Below are positions 16,286 to 24,967 of a stretch of DNA of 64,000 bases, piece by piece (position 1 is the first letter of the stretch; each line of letters begins with the position of its first letter). Source of the DNA: Leucothrix arctica (lineage in GTDB: Bacteria; Pseudomonadota; Gammaproteobacteria; Thiotrichales; Thiotrichaceae); contig NZ_QGKL01000016.1 of NCBI RefSeq assembly GCF_003172895.1, forward strand, positions 1-64,000. Direction: 5' to 3'. Under the pieces are notes generated by a model. That model worked only from the letters and a program-made list of their open reading frames with translations, was not told the DNA's origin and ran no database searches. A program made the translations under genes and the position numbers.

Positions 16286-17443
16286 TCAATCCAAACCCAA
16301 CATCCCCTCCATAAAGTCTTGCTTGTATCGCTCAACCCCTTGCATATTAACTTTGTATTTCTCACCATCAAACATCTTCGCAATCTTAGCTTTTTCCTCA
16401 GTCACTGTCCCCACACGATAAGACGTCACCAACCTCAACGCACGAGGCATCAAATCAGGTAGCGTCACATACTGCGCCCCCGGAGGCCCATCTCTCCCCG
16501 GCAAACTCCGCTTCTCACCTAACCTGCCCTTAAAGGTATAAAAAGCATCCGCCGTCGGCAGAAACTTCAATGTGTATTCCTGCTCTTGTTGGCCATGAGT
16601 AATATCCCACCCCGCCATCATCGGCTTGTTTTCGCCCGTCTTTAAAAACGCCAGATTATCTTTACCTGCAAATGAAACACTGGGGTGTTCAACCAACTCA
16701 GTGGAGTGCAGGTAAAGCTCATTTGACTGCATCGCTACATCAACGCTGATGCGGCTGTCTTGCGGTAGCGGAATGCTTGATTTTTGATTAGTTTTGGCAC
16801 GATTATCTAATAACCATGTGGTTTGATAATTATGCTGCTGTAACATCACCGCAACGGGTTTATTCTCATAAAGCGTCACTGTCATTCCTACATAATGATC
16901 CAACTGATGCCAGTCAGCATTATCCCCAGCGATGCCCATTAAAGCCCGTTGCCACGTCGGTAAACCTTTGAGCAAACCACTGTTGGTAAACGGTATATTG
17001 TAGCTAAGAAACGTCAGCGGATATTGCTGTTGCTTGTACTCAAGCGTGCCGTAATCCACTCGACCATAAACCGTCGGTGAGACATTTGTTGTCTGTGTGG
17101 TATGACGAAACTCAGCGGTAAAGCTATCTTTGTATTGGTTTAACAACTCGGGAGTCACAGCTTTGCTAATGAGTTTATCGTCGTTATACAACGCGCCATT
17201 GGCGATGTAATCATCATAAAAATCAATAAAACGAGTCTGACCTTCGGCTAGAAAAACACGCGGTCTATATTGTTTTAATAGGCCTTGTTCGCTGACGGTG
17301 GGTAACGCGTCAGACGGTTTGTTCTTTTCCAAATACGAGTCAAAGCCAGGAAACTCACTGAATAATGTTTCTTTCTGGCTGCAAGCACTGACAAAAACAC
17401 AAAGGATTGAAACAAATGAAAACTGTAAAAGCGTGCGTGTCAT
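16286..17443 (-). CDS. Putative lipoprotein of unknown function
   Basis: From the ATG at 17443 the protein begins with a lipoprotein signal peptide (MTRTLLQFSFVSILCVFVSAC) whose lipobox is VSAC, Cys21. The frame opens ten codons earlier, but the basic n-region fits better here. The mature part of about 365 residues has no motif I recognise. It is rich in aromatic residues and beta-type sequence (VYGRVDYGTLEY, YPLTFLSYNIPF, HQLDHYVGMTVTLYEN). It is likely a periplasmic or outer-membrane-anchored protein. It is divergent from the TetR regulator gene, and a TetR-type operator lies in the shared gap. Confidence 0.75.
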   Translation of the reverse strand: MTRTLLQFSFVSILCVFVSACSQKETLFSEFPGFDSYLEKNKPSDALPTVSEQGLLKQYRPRVFLAEGQTRFIDFYDDYIANGALYNDDKLISKAVTPELLNQYKDSFTAEFRHTTQTTNVSPTVYGRVDYGTLEYKQQQYPLTFLSYNIPFTNSGLLKGLPTWQRALMGIAGDNADWHQLDHYVGMTVTLYENKPVAVMLQQHNYQTTWLLDNRAKTNQKSSIPLPQDSRISVDVAMQSNELYLHSTELVEHPSVSFAGKDNLAFLKTGENKPMMAGWDITHGQQEQEYTLKFLPTADAFYTFKGRLGEKRSLPGRDGPPGAQYVTLPDLMPRALRLVTSYRVGTVTEEKAKIAKMFDGEKYKVNMQGVERYKQDFMEGMLGLD

Positions 17444-17494
17444 ACGCCCTCTCTTTATTGGTGTGTACCTCACTTTAACCGATTTGACTTGTTT

Positions 17495-17512
17495 TGACCA
17501 ACCAGTATAGAC
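17495..17512. promoter_or_regulatory. Candidate TetR operator 1
   Basis: TGACCAACCAGTATAGAC resembles the two sites before the AhpD-like gene (18164 and 18199), sharing ACCnAnnnGTAnAnAC. It lies between the lipoprotein and tetR genes. The pattern fits the ACC(N4-5)GT half-site symmetry of many TetR-family operators. Confidence 0.5.
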
Positions 17513-17546
17513 TTATTCCAACGACACCTCTTTTGATGAGTAGCTT

Positions 17547-18128
17547 ATGCCTTGGGTAAAAACATTCGACACCAATATCGCGATTGATCGCGCCACTCAA
17601 GTATTTTGGGCAAAAGGCTATGAGTCGACCTCGCTGGCTGACTTATTAAAAGCGACTCAGATCAATAAAGGCAGTTTTTATAATGCCTTTGGCAGTAAAA
17701 AGTCACTCTTTACGCAGTCTCTGACGAAGTACGATCAAGAAAATAGGCGCGTCGCAATCACTCAATTAAGTGCTTTAAATGATCCCATTGTCGCTATTAG
17801 TCATTTCTTTGACATGGTGCTAGATGAGAGCGTGAACGATAAAGACTGCAAAGGCTGCTTTCTTATCAACACCGCACTGGACTCACCCAACCACGACGCA
17901 GATATTCAAGCGATTGTGAAAACCGGACTGATGGAGCTTCAAACGTTTTTTGAAGAACAAGTGAGTCTTGGCATTAGCACAGGTGTGATCCCTTCGGACA
18001 AGAACCCTAACGCGATCGCTAAGTCATTAGTGGCCCAACTTGTTGGACTCAGAGTGCTCGCTCGTGGTGTGTTTGATGTGGATAGCCTGACAACGATTAA
18101 GTCTCAAGCACTAAACCTGATCAAGTAA
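17547..18128 (+). CDS. TetR/AcrR family transcriptional regulator
   Basis: This 193-residue repressor has an N-terminal helix-turn-helix (about residues 10-57: AIDRATQVFWAKGYESTSLA, then LLKATQINKGSFYNAFGSKK), the form seen in TetR proteins that control oxidoreductase or stress genes. The C-terminal ligand-binding part has CKGCFLINTAL, whose two Cys residues may respond to electrophiles; that is inference. It is followed after 107 bases by the AhpD-like gene. Three related operator-like sequences surround both genes, suggesting autoregulation and control of the neighbour. Confidence 0.9.
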   Translation: MPWVKTFDTNIAIDRATQVFWAKGYESTSLADLLKATQINKGSFYNAFGSKKSLFTQSLTKYDQENRRVAITQLSALNDPIVAISHFFDMVLDESVNDKDCKGCFLINTALDSPNHDADIQAIVKTGLMELQTFFEEQVSLGISTGVIPSDKNPNAIAKSLVAQLVGLRVLARGVFDVDSLTTIKSQALNLIK

Positions 18129-18163
18129 ATATACCCTTAGGCATTTAAATAAATAAAGTTATT

Positions 18164-18215
18164 GACCGATAGGTACAAACTAAACTAACCTCTGTTTATA
18201 CCAATCAGTACAAAC
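18164..18215. promoter_or_regulatory. Two candidate TetR operators before the AhpD-like gene
   Basis: GACCGATAGGTACAAAC (18164-18180) and TACCAATCAGTACAAAC (18199-18215) are near-identical sites 35 bases apart, in the promoter region of the gene at 18236. They share the pattern found at 17495 near tetR. Confidence 0.55.
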
Positions 18216-18235
18216 AATTTAACAAGAGAATTAAC

Positions 18236-18799
18236 ATGACAACTTTTACAGTACACACACCAGAAACAGCTCCAGAAGGTTCTAAGCAAATCCTATCAGG
18301 CGTAAAGAGCGGACTTGGTTTTGTTCCTAACCTACTAGCAACAATGGCTGAAGCGCCTGTGCTACTTGAAGGTTACACAACGCTAGCAGGTATTCTTGAT
18401 AAGTCTGACTTGTCAGAAACTGAGCGCCAAATCGTACTGCTTACAAACAACCGTTTGAACGGCTGCACATACTGCATGGCTGCTCACACAACACTGTCAC
18501 AAATGGGTGGTGTTGATGACGTTGTTATCGAAGCACTACGTACAAACACACCAATCGCTGATGCAAAGCTAGAAGCACTTCGCACGTTTGCAGCAGTAAT
18601 GAACGAGTCTCGCGGCTGGCCAGAAGCAGCTCAACTAGAAGCGTTCTTCGCAGCGGGTTACAAGCAGCAGCACGTACTAGAAGTGATTGTGGCGACTAGC
18701 TTGAAAGTTATGTCTAACTACACAAACCACATTGCTGAGACTGAACTAGACGACGCATTTGCTAAAAATGTTTGGTCTGAGTCTGACCTGAAAGCATAA
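18236..18799 (+). CDS. Carboxymuconolactone decarboxylase / AhpD-like alkylhydroperoxidase
   Basis: This 187-residue all-helical protein has the redox-active CxxC of the AhpD class in NGCTYCMAAHT (about residues 75-85), with the His that follows at the usual spacing. The family reduces organic peroxides or, in other members, decarboxylates lactones. The CxxC-AAH form favours the peroxidase-related branch. The gene is probably repressed by the TetR protein upstream, through two operators in its promoter. Codon use looks like a well-expressed gene. Confidence 0.88.
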   Translation: MTTFTVHTPETAPEGSKQILSGVKSGLGFVPNLLATMAEAPVLLEGYTTLAGILDKSDLSETERQIVLLTNNRLNGCTYCMAAHTTLSQMGGVDDVVIEALRTNTPIADAKLEALRTFAAVMNESRGWPEAAQLEAFFAAGYKQQHVLEVIVATSLKVMSNYTNHIAETELDDAFAKNVWSESDLKA

Positions 18800-18815
18800 A
18801 GTACTACGCTCTACT

Positions 18816-18843
18816 CCCGAGGCCGGTCATGACTGGCCTTGGG
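18816..18843 (+). terminator. Strong hairpin after the AhpD-like gene
   Basis: A 28-base palindrome centred on TCATGA pairs over its length with two G-U pairs and is followed by TTTCAT. It lies 16 bases after the stop codon. The T-tract is short, so termination may be imperfect. Confidence 0.65.
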
Positions 18844-19028
18844 TTTCATATTCAGTACCCCTTAAAAAGTGATCTCTCACTTAGCATTTCGGACTCCGTC
18901 CACGTTCAACACCAAATGCACCTACCCTTGATTTACATCAACTCATCACGGCCACTCCTCGCTTATCATCAAACCATACCTGCAAAGGAATAACGTTTGT
19001 GACTTTGTAAAACCATAGGAGTATGACC

Positions 19029-19442
19029 ATGTACAAGAACATATTAGTCCCTGTTGCCCCACATCATCCTGCCAATACTAAAGAAGCGATAGCCTTGGCT
19101 CAGTTACTAAAAGCCGAAGGCGGCAAGATCACTTTGATCTCTGTACTTGAGTCTATTCCTGGATATGCCACTCAATACTTACCAGCAGATCAATTAGAGA
19201 AAACAAAGGAAAAAACCAAAGCGCGTCTAGTTGAAGATGCTCAAGGCATCAGCGATGCGACGGTTAAAGTGTTAACTGCGGGCGGCTCTGCCGGTGCGAC
19301 AGTGGTTGAGTATGCTAAAACCCATGACATGGATTTGATTATCATTGCTTCGCATAAACCAGGTTTGCAAGATTACTTTCTGGGGTCTACTGCGGCACGT
19401 GTTGTGCGCCATGCTGATTGTGCGGTACATGTTATTCGCTGA
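19029..19442 (+). CDS. Universal stress protein (UspA family)
   Basis: This protein of about 137 residues has the Usp alpha/beta fold. The N-terminus is YKNILVPVAPHHPAN. The ATP-binding tail GSTAARVVRHADCAVHVIR carries the family's G-x-(S/T) phosphate-binding end. The second of two close ATGs was chosen because AGGAG lies 7 bases before it. It is a single gene with a perfect 11-bp inverted repeat over its stop codon. Confidence 0.9.
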   Translation: MYKNILVPVAPHHPANTKEAIALAQLLKAEGGKITLISVLESIPGYATQYLPADQLEKTKEKTKARLVEDAQGISDATVKVLTAGGSAGATVVEYAKTHDMDLIIIASHKPGLQDYFLGSTAARVVRHADCAVHVIR

Positions 19443-19461
19443 TGTAACACCAGCGAATAAC
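19431..19461. terminator. Inverted repeat at the end of the usp gene
   Basis: GTTATTCGCTG (19431-19441) and CAGCGAATAAC (19451-19461) form a perfect 11-bp stem with a 9-base loop, between two convergent genes. No clear T-run follows. Confidence 0.5.
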
Positions 19462-19487
19462 CGTTTCACTTAAGTCTTGCTCAGCCG

Positions 19488-19730
19488 CTATTTGTCGGCT
19501 TTGAGCATAGAATAAAGTTCATCTTTCAGACGTAAGCGTTTTACTTTTAATGTTTCAACGAAGTCGTCTGAAGGTGTTTCTATTTGCTGCTGAATTCGAA
19601 TCATTTCATGTGCTAATTCATCGTACTCATCAAACAACTTCTTAAAGTGACCACCTTTAACTTTTAAGTCGTGGATTTCGTCGTGGTATTCAGGAAATTC
19701 CTGATGTAAATCGTGCATTTCACCAAACAT
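19488..19730 (-). CDS. YdcH/DUF465 family small protein
   Basis: This 80-residue, highly charged, all-helical protein matches the DUF465 (YdcH) pattern: FPEYHDEIHDLK, then HFKKLFDEYDELAHEM, and a basic LKVKRLRLKDELYSML near the end. These proteins are short coiled-coil proteins of unknown role, common in proteobacteria. It stands alone. Confidence 0.85.
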   Translation of the reverse strand: MFGEMHDLHQEFPEYHDEIHDLKVKGGHFKKLFDEYDELAHEMIRIQQQIETPSDDFVETLKVKRLRLKDELYSMLKADK

Positions 19731-19997
19731 ATGCTTATTCCTTTTTTAATACTCAGTTATACCTTCGGTATTTGTTCTGGAGTAATTCCCAGAGATACCC
19801 TTTCAGTTATATAGACCTTAAAGATCGACTCCTTTATAGGCACAACTTCATAGTAGACCCAGCACGCAATCAGTGCATTGATATGAATCAAGAATGATCA
19901 CTGAAAGAACCAATAAATCAGCCGTGTCACTAGACCATTCAACACGTTAGCGTGTATTGTCCCTATCAATAAAAATTTATACTGAGAACAATCCCAA

Positions 19998-21287
19998 ATG
20001 GCATATATTGAAATACAAGGCGGCAAGCCTTTGTCAGGCAGAATCACTATATCTGGCAACAAAAATGCATTACTACCAATGGTATGCGGCAGTCTTTTAA
20101 CGAGTGAACCGATTGAAATTTCAAATGTGCCAAAAATTTCTGATGGGTTAAAAATTCTCAAAATGTTCGAAAGTATCGGATCGGATGTTGTTCAAGATGA
20201 CAACTCCATGAAAATAGATCACTTGAGTGACATTACACACATCAATTCTTCGCTGATTCCTGTCGGCATTCGTTCTGCTGTTCTGTTGTTTTCACCAATT
20301 ATTTATAGAACGGGCCGCTTCGAGTTTGACCAAGATGCAAAAGGTTGTGCATTGGGTGTGCGTGAGATCGACCCTCATCTAGAAGTACTAAAAAGCTTTG
20401 GTTGCGACATCGCATACAACGGTCAAAAGTGCGTTATCACGTGTCTTGATGGTTTTAAAGGCGCAGATGTTTGGTTGGACTACCAGTCAGTTACGGCCAC
20501 TGAGACTTTCTTGATGGCAGCGGTTGTTGCTAAAGGCACCTCAACGCTGACAAATGCTGCCTGCGAGCCTCATGTAAAAAGCTTCTGTGACTACCTAACA
20601 GGTATGGGCGCGAAAATTTCTGGTGTGGGTACGTCAATTTTAACGGTTGAAGGTGTTGAAAAGCTTTCAGGTGTTACTTGTCGCGTACCTGACGATCATC
20701 ATGAAGCGGCAACTTATGCTGCGATTGGTGCGTCTACTGGCGGTATCCTGAATATCGAGACGCACATTTCCTCTGAAATGAAGCTGATTGTGCGTCAGTT
20801 CCAAAAGGTTGGACTAAACGTTTCTATTACAGAGACTGGCTTAGTCACTGGCCCTAGTAGTTTCCGTGTTCAGAAAAACTTCACTCCAGAAGTTATTACT
20901 AAGGTTGAAGCTGCGCCTTGGCCATACTTCCCTGCGGATATTTTGCCGCAGATTATTGGTGCTTCTATTCAATCTGAAGGTGAAGTGCTGTTCTGGAATA
21001 AGGTGTATGAAGGTGCGTTATTCTGGTCTTCAGAGCTGCAAAAATTTGGTGCGCGTGTTCACCTTTCAGACCCACACAGATTACTTATGATTGGCTCAGG
21101 TCAGTTGCGTCCAGCGACTGTTGAAGCGCCGTATATCATTCGTGTAGTGCTTGGCTTGGTTATCGCTGCGTTGCAAATACCGGGTGAGTCTGTTGTTAAA
21201 AAGGCGGATCCTATTGCACGCGCACATCCTGACTTTATTGAGAAATTGCAAAGTTTGGGTGCTGATATTCGCTGGGTTGAAGAGTAA
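19998..21287 (+). CDS. MurA-like enolpyruvyl transferase, divergent
   Basis: This 429-residue protein is related to UDP-GlcNAc 1-carboxyvinyltransferase but is clearly not the standard enzyme. Phosphoenolpyruvate and catalytic residues are kept: Lys22-Asn23 in GNKNALLP, the active-site Cys117 in KGCALGVREID with Arg122, the Asp in YFPADILPQ and Arg in IIRVVLG. The UDP-GlcNAc side differs: DRIEAGT is replaced by DDHHEAAT and FENRFMH by YEGALFW. It therefore probably transfers enolpyruvate to another acceptor. It lies 22 bases before the SelD fusion gene and may be cotranscribed with it. A true murA would be expected elsewhere in the genome. Confidence 0.75.
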   Translation: MAYIEIQGGKPLSGRITISGNKNALLPMVCGSLLTSEPIEISNVPKISDGLKILKMFESIGSDVVQDDNSMKIDHLSDITHINSSLIPVGIRSAVLLFSPIIYRTGRFEFDQDAKGCALGVREIDPHLEVLKSFGCDIAYNGQKCVITCLDGFKGADVWLDYQSVTATETFLMAAVVAKGTSTLTNAACEPHVKSFCDYLTGMGAKISGVGTSILTVEGVEKLSGVTCRVPDDHHEAATYAAIGASTGGILNIETHISSEMKLIVRQFQKVGLNVSITETGLVTGPSSFRVQKNFTPEVITKVEAAPWPYFPADILPQIIGASIQSEGEVLFWNKVYEGALFWSSELQKFGARVHLSDPHRLLMIGSGQLRPATVEAPYIIRVVLGLVIAALQIPGESVVKKADPIARAHPDFIEKLQSLGADIRWVEE

Positions 21288-21309
21288 TAAACACCCATTA
21301 ACGTAGAGT

Positions 21310-23487
21310 ATGCCCATGAATTCACAAATACCTTTAACACGTGATGTAGTCCTAATCGGTGGCGGGCATACTCATGCACTAGTCTTGCGGAAGTGGGGCA
21401 TGAACCCATTACCCGGTGCACGACTCACCGTGATAAACCCCGGGCCAACAGCACCTTACAGTGGCATGTTACCGGGCTTCATTGCCGGACATTACACACG
21501 TGATGAGCTGGATATTGATCTGGTTCGATTGGCACGGTTTGCTGGCGCTCGGGTGATTATCGGTAAAGCGACGGAGATTGATCGTAACGCTAAGTTGATT
21601 CATGTCACAGGACGTGAGCCGATTGCTTACGATATTGCGTCGATTGATGTGGGCATTAATTCGGATATGCCGGAGATTCCTGGGTTTATGCAACACGGTG
21701 TTTCAGTGAAGCCTTTGGATATCCTGAGTCAACGCTGGCCGCAGTATTTAGATCAAGTAGAAGGCACAGCTAACCTTGCGGTGATTGGTGGCGGTGTTGC
21801 AGGCGTCGAAGTGACGCTGGCGATGATGCATGCGCTAAACAGCCGAAATATAACGGCCAACATGAGCCTGGTTGATGCCACTGAGGTTCTTAGTGGTGTT
21901 GCGCCTCAAGCTAAAGCAAAACTGCTGCAACGATTAGCGGATTATAACGTTCGTTTACGGCCCCTAAGTAGAGTCGCAGAAGTGACTGCTGACGGCATAA
22001 CACTTGTCAGTGGCGAGCCAATTGTCTCTGACTTTACCTTAGGTGCTGCGGGCGCGCGTGCTTATGACTGGATGTCAGATCTCGGTCTTGACGTGCATGA
22101 TGGCTATATAGTCGTTGATGAGATGCTGCGCTCTAGTGACCCAACTATTTTTGCAGCTGGCGACTGTATGCATTTGCCAAGTAACCCTAGAGCTAAAGCC
22201 GGCGTATTTGCGGTTCGTGCTGCGCCTGTGTTGTGGCATAACCTGCGCTCGGTGCTAAGTGGCAACACGCTACATACATTCCGGCCACAGGGTGATTACC
22301 TGAAATTGATTTCGTTAGGCGATAAATCTGCTCTAGCGGAGAAGTTTGGTATTGCGTTGTCGGGCCCTGCGCTATGGCGTTGGAAAAATCAAATTGATCA
22401 GAAGTTCATGGATCAGTTCTACGAATACCCAACGATGAAGGTTGAGAAGCTACCTTCTGAAATGGCTGCGGGCGTGAGTGACCTACTAGCCGATGGAAAG
22501 CCAATGTGTGGCGGCTGTGGCGCTAAAGTTGGGCGTGATGTATTGGCTCGCGTGCTGAAAAAACTCCCTACTATAGACCGTAATGACGTTCTGTCTAAGC
22601 CCGGTGACGACGCGGCAATTATGCGTTATGGCGATAAATATCAAGTCATTACTAACGATCATTTACGGGCGTTTACCCAAGATATTTCGCTTCAATCACG
22701 CATCGCTGCGATACATGCAATGGGCGATATTTGGTCGATGGGCGCGCAGGCTCAAACCGTGTTATCTACGATTATCCTGCCGCGAATGTCTTCGGATATG
22801 CAGGAGCGTTATTTAACCGAAATAATGACCGCTGCATCGGAGGTGTTTGGTGCTCAAGGTGCTGAAATTGTGGGTGGCCATACTTCGCTTGGGTCAGAGT
22901 TGACGATTGGTTTTACCATCACGGGTATCTGCGAACATGAGCCTATTCAACTGTCAGGTGGGCAAGCGGGTGATGTGCTGATTCTGACCAAGCCTATTGG
23001 CACGGGCACGCTATTGGCTGCTGAGATGACGATGAAAGCGCGTGGTGCAGATGCTATCGCAGCGTTAAATGGAATGCAGCAAGACCAAGCGGCAGCGGCT
23101 GCAATTTTGCATGATGCACATGCAATGACGGATGTGACTGGTTTTGGTTTGGCGGGTCACTTGATGGGAATTTGTGAAGCATCGTGTTGTGCGGCTAAAT
23201 TGGATCTTCAGGAAATTCCATTGCTAGCCGGTGCTGAAGCATTGGCTGAGCAAGGGGTGCGTTCTACCTTGTATCCGGATAACTTTGAAGTATCAACACT
23301 GATGTATTTGACGGAGCCAGACAGTGCTCGGACTGCGTTGTTATTTGACCCTCAAACTGCGGGTGGCTTACTGGCTGCAGTGAGTGCTGAAAGTGCGGAT
23401 GAGAAGTTGGCGCAGTTATTAGACGCTGGTTATGCCGCAAAGAAAATTGGTGTCCTGCTTAAGGGTGACGGTTTTATTTCGGCATAG
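21310..23487 (+). CDS. selD: Flavoprotein-SelD fusion: selenide, water dikinase with N-terminal NADH dehydrogenase-like domain
   Basis: This is a two-domain protein of 725 residues. Residues 1 to about 370 are an FAD/NAD(P)-dependent oxidoreductase (VVLIGGGHTHALV at the start, IGGGVAGVEV near 158, FAAGDCMHL near 283). From about 395 it is SelD, which makes selenophosphate from selenide and ATP. The catalytic segment GGCGAKVGRDVL keeps the essential Cys and Lys; the second Cys of the E. coli CGC motif is Ala. KPGDDAA and GGHTSLGSE are also present. This fusion is known in many proteobacteria; the flavin domain may supply reduced selenium. No selA, selB or mnmH is in the window. It follows the MurA-like gene by 22 bases. 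Confidence 0.92.
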   Translation: MPMNSQIPLTRDVVLIGGGHTHALVLRKWGMNPLPGARLTVINPGPTAPYSGMLPGFIAGHYTRDELDIDLVRLARFAGARVIIGKATEIDRNAKLIHVTGREPIAYDIASIDVGINSDMPEIPGFMQHGVSVKPLDILSQRWPQYLDQVEGTANLAVIGGGVAGVEVTLAMMHALNSRNITANMSLVDATEVLSGVAPQAKAKLLQRLADYNVRLRPLSRVAEVTADGITLVSGEPIVSDFTLGAAGARAYDWMSDLGLDVHDGYIVVDEMLRSSDPTIFAAGDCMHLPSNPRAKAGVFAVRAAPVLWHNLRSVLSGNTLHTFRPQGDYLKLISLGDKSALAEKFGIALSGPALWRWKNQIDQKFMDQFYEYPTMKVEKLPSEMAAGVSDLLADGKPMCGGCGAKVGRDVLARVLKKLPTIDRNDVLSKPGDDAAIMRYGDKYQVITNDHLRAFTQDISLQSRIAAIHAMGDIWSMGAQAQTVLSTIILPRMSSDMQERYLTEIMTAASEVFGAQGAEIVGGHTSLGSELTIGFTITGICEHEPIQLSGGQAGDVLILTKPIGTGTLLAAEMTMKARGADAIAALNGMQQDQAAAAAILHDAHAMTDVTGFGLAGHLMGICEASCCAAKLDLQEIPLLAGAEALAEQGVRSTLYPDNFEVSTLMYLTEPDSARTALLFDPQTAGGLLAAVSAESADEKLAQLLDAGYAAKKIGVLLKGDGFISA

Positions 23488-23491
23488 GACT

Positions 23492-24338
23492 AAAGGTTGG
23501 TGGCGGTATGGCTGCACTTAGCGCGATGGCTGGCTTCGGTCTTTCTGGTTGTAATCTCACTGATGATGACGATGACTCAGTCGCATCTAGAGTTGCTAAT
23601 ATTGACCAACAAGCAACGGTTAGCCTTGGTTTTCAATCAATTGATGGCGCTAAGCTAGACGCAGTGGTTGTACCTGCGGGTTATGTTGCACGCATTTTAG
23701 CGCCTTGGGGCACTTACCTAACGTGTGAAGAGAACTGGCCTGGTTATTTCTCTGATACAGGCACTCAATCAGCAGCGTATTGGTATTTCTTCAAGTGCAA
23801 CGCGTTACGGTTGGGACACGATTACAGGTGTTTTTTATCTAACGCTGACTAATAATACAAACCGTACTGAAGTGACTGGCACAAACGCGGCTAACCCACC
23901 TCTAAACAACAGTTATGGTCATATCATTCGCTGGGAAGATTCTGACAATCAGGTTCATTTCTAGTGGGATATTTTTGTATTCGGTGCGTAAAGTGAAGAT
24001 GACGAAGCGGCAAATATCTCAGGTCTAGGTGAGCTAAACCAATTTGCTACCCCAGACGGCTTGGTGTTTGATTATCGCGGTATTCTTTGGGTTCAGACAG
24101 ACAACGGCGCGGATGAGGTGACTAGCTACGTTGTTTCTTCGTCAGTCCAAATGGTTGCGAAGTCACTGGCTTGACGTTTACACCTGACCACAAACACTGC
24201 TTCCTAAACATTCAACACCCTCGTAACTGGCCTTACAGTTTTGATGCGGCTGAGGAAACACCGACAGGTGTTGAAGTTCGTCCACGTGCTTCAACAGTGG
24301 TTATTTCTCGCATTGATGGTGGCGAGATTGGTGTGTAA
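23492..24338 (+). pseudogene. phoX (DUF839) pseudogene with internal deletions
   Basis: This is a decayed relative of the phoX at 13388. It begins 4 bases after selD, in the middle of the Tat signal (KVGGGMAALSAMAGFGLSGC), so the start is lost. Compared with the intact copy it lacks at least three internal blocks, has frameshifts near 23760-23820, and has stops at 23962 (TAG) and 23989 (TAA). The remaining pieces are clear: VSLGFQSIDGAKLDAVV, GTYLTCEENWPGYF, TGVFYLTLTNN, RGILWVQTDNGADEV and GCEVTGLTFTPDHK. The first deletion joins two places that both read CCTTGGGG in the intact gene, as expected from slippage between short repeats. No Pho box remains. Confidence 0.88.
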
Positions 24339-24383
24339 AGAGTCCTTCTTTATATAAGCTAACGTCACACTATCTTGTGACTA

Positions 24384-24416
24384 AGCCCTACAATTTTCTC
24401 GGTTGTGGGGCTTTTT
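24384..24416 (+). terminator. Intrinsic terminator after the phoX pseudogene
   Basis: AGCCCTACAA and TTGTGGGGCT form a 10-bp stem with one G-U pair followed by TTTTT. It is the counterpart of the terminator behind the intact phoX. Confidence 0.8.
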
Positions 24417-24447
24417 ATGGCGTTTTTTATGGTGCGTTTTTAAGTCG

Positions 24448-24852
24448 TTAAACGCTAATTTCCATTTTAAAATAGGGAACACCTGACTTTAAAAACTCTT
24501 CTCCTTGCTGCTCCAATCCAAAACGCTGATAAAAACTAACGGCACTCGTCCGAGCATCACACCAAAAGCGCTCTACACACTCATCCCGCAAAGTCTCCAT
24601 TATATGCGCAATAACCTGAGAGCCAATACCCTTCCCCTGACATTCTGGCAGCGTAGCGAACTTACGTAATCGAGCACTACGTCCATCAATATAAACAGAC
24701 GCTACACACACCAATTCACCCTTAATAAAAGCACCATAGTGATTAGCTGTCTCATCTCCCTGAACCTGACAAAACGATGGTGGTTTACTAGGCCAAAGTA
24801 CCTGATGCCTTATTAGCAAAGCGTCTTGCCACTGGATTGTTTCTATCTTCAT
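24448..24852 (-). CDS. GNAT family N-acetyltransferase
   Basis: This 134-residue protein is a single GNAT domain. The acetyl-CoA-binding motif A reads LRKFATLPECQGKGIGSQVI (the Q-x-x-G-x-G form) near residues 68-87, and the C-terminal motif B is AVSFYQRFGLEQQG. The acceptor substrate cannot be told from sequence. It is a monocistronic gene. Confidence 0.88.
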   Translation of the reverse strand: MKIETIQWQDALLIRHQVLWPSKPPSFCQVQGDETANHYGAFIKGELVCVASVYIDGRSARLRKFATLPECQGKGIGSQVIAHIMETLRDECVERFWCDARTSAVSFYQRFGLEQQGEEFLKSGVPYFKMEISV

Positions 24853-24891
24853 TTATACCCTTTTAAGCCGCAAATAAACGAGCTTTTCAAA

Positions 24892-24926
24892 CAAAAAAGC
24901 ACCCGTCACATTACATAACGGGTACT
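24892..24926 (-). terminator. Intrinsic terminator of the smoS-like gene
   Basis: On the minus strand AGTACCCGT and ACGGGTGCT pair with one wobble and are followed by TTTTTTG. It lies 42 bases after the dehydrogenase stop and closes the polyol gene cluster. Confidence 0.75.
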
Positions 24927-24967
24927 TTAAAATTACAACGCACTTCAAGAAGTAGTCATACAAACCA

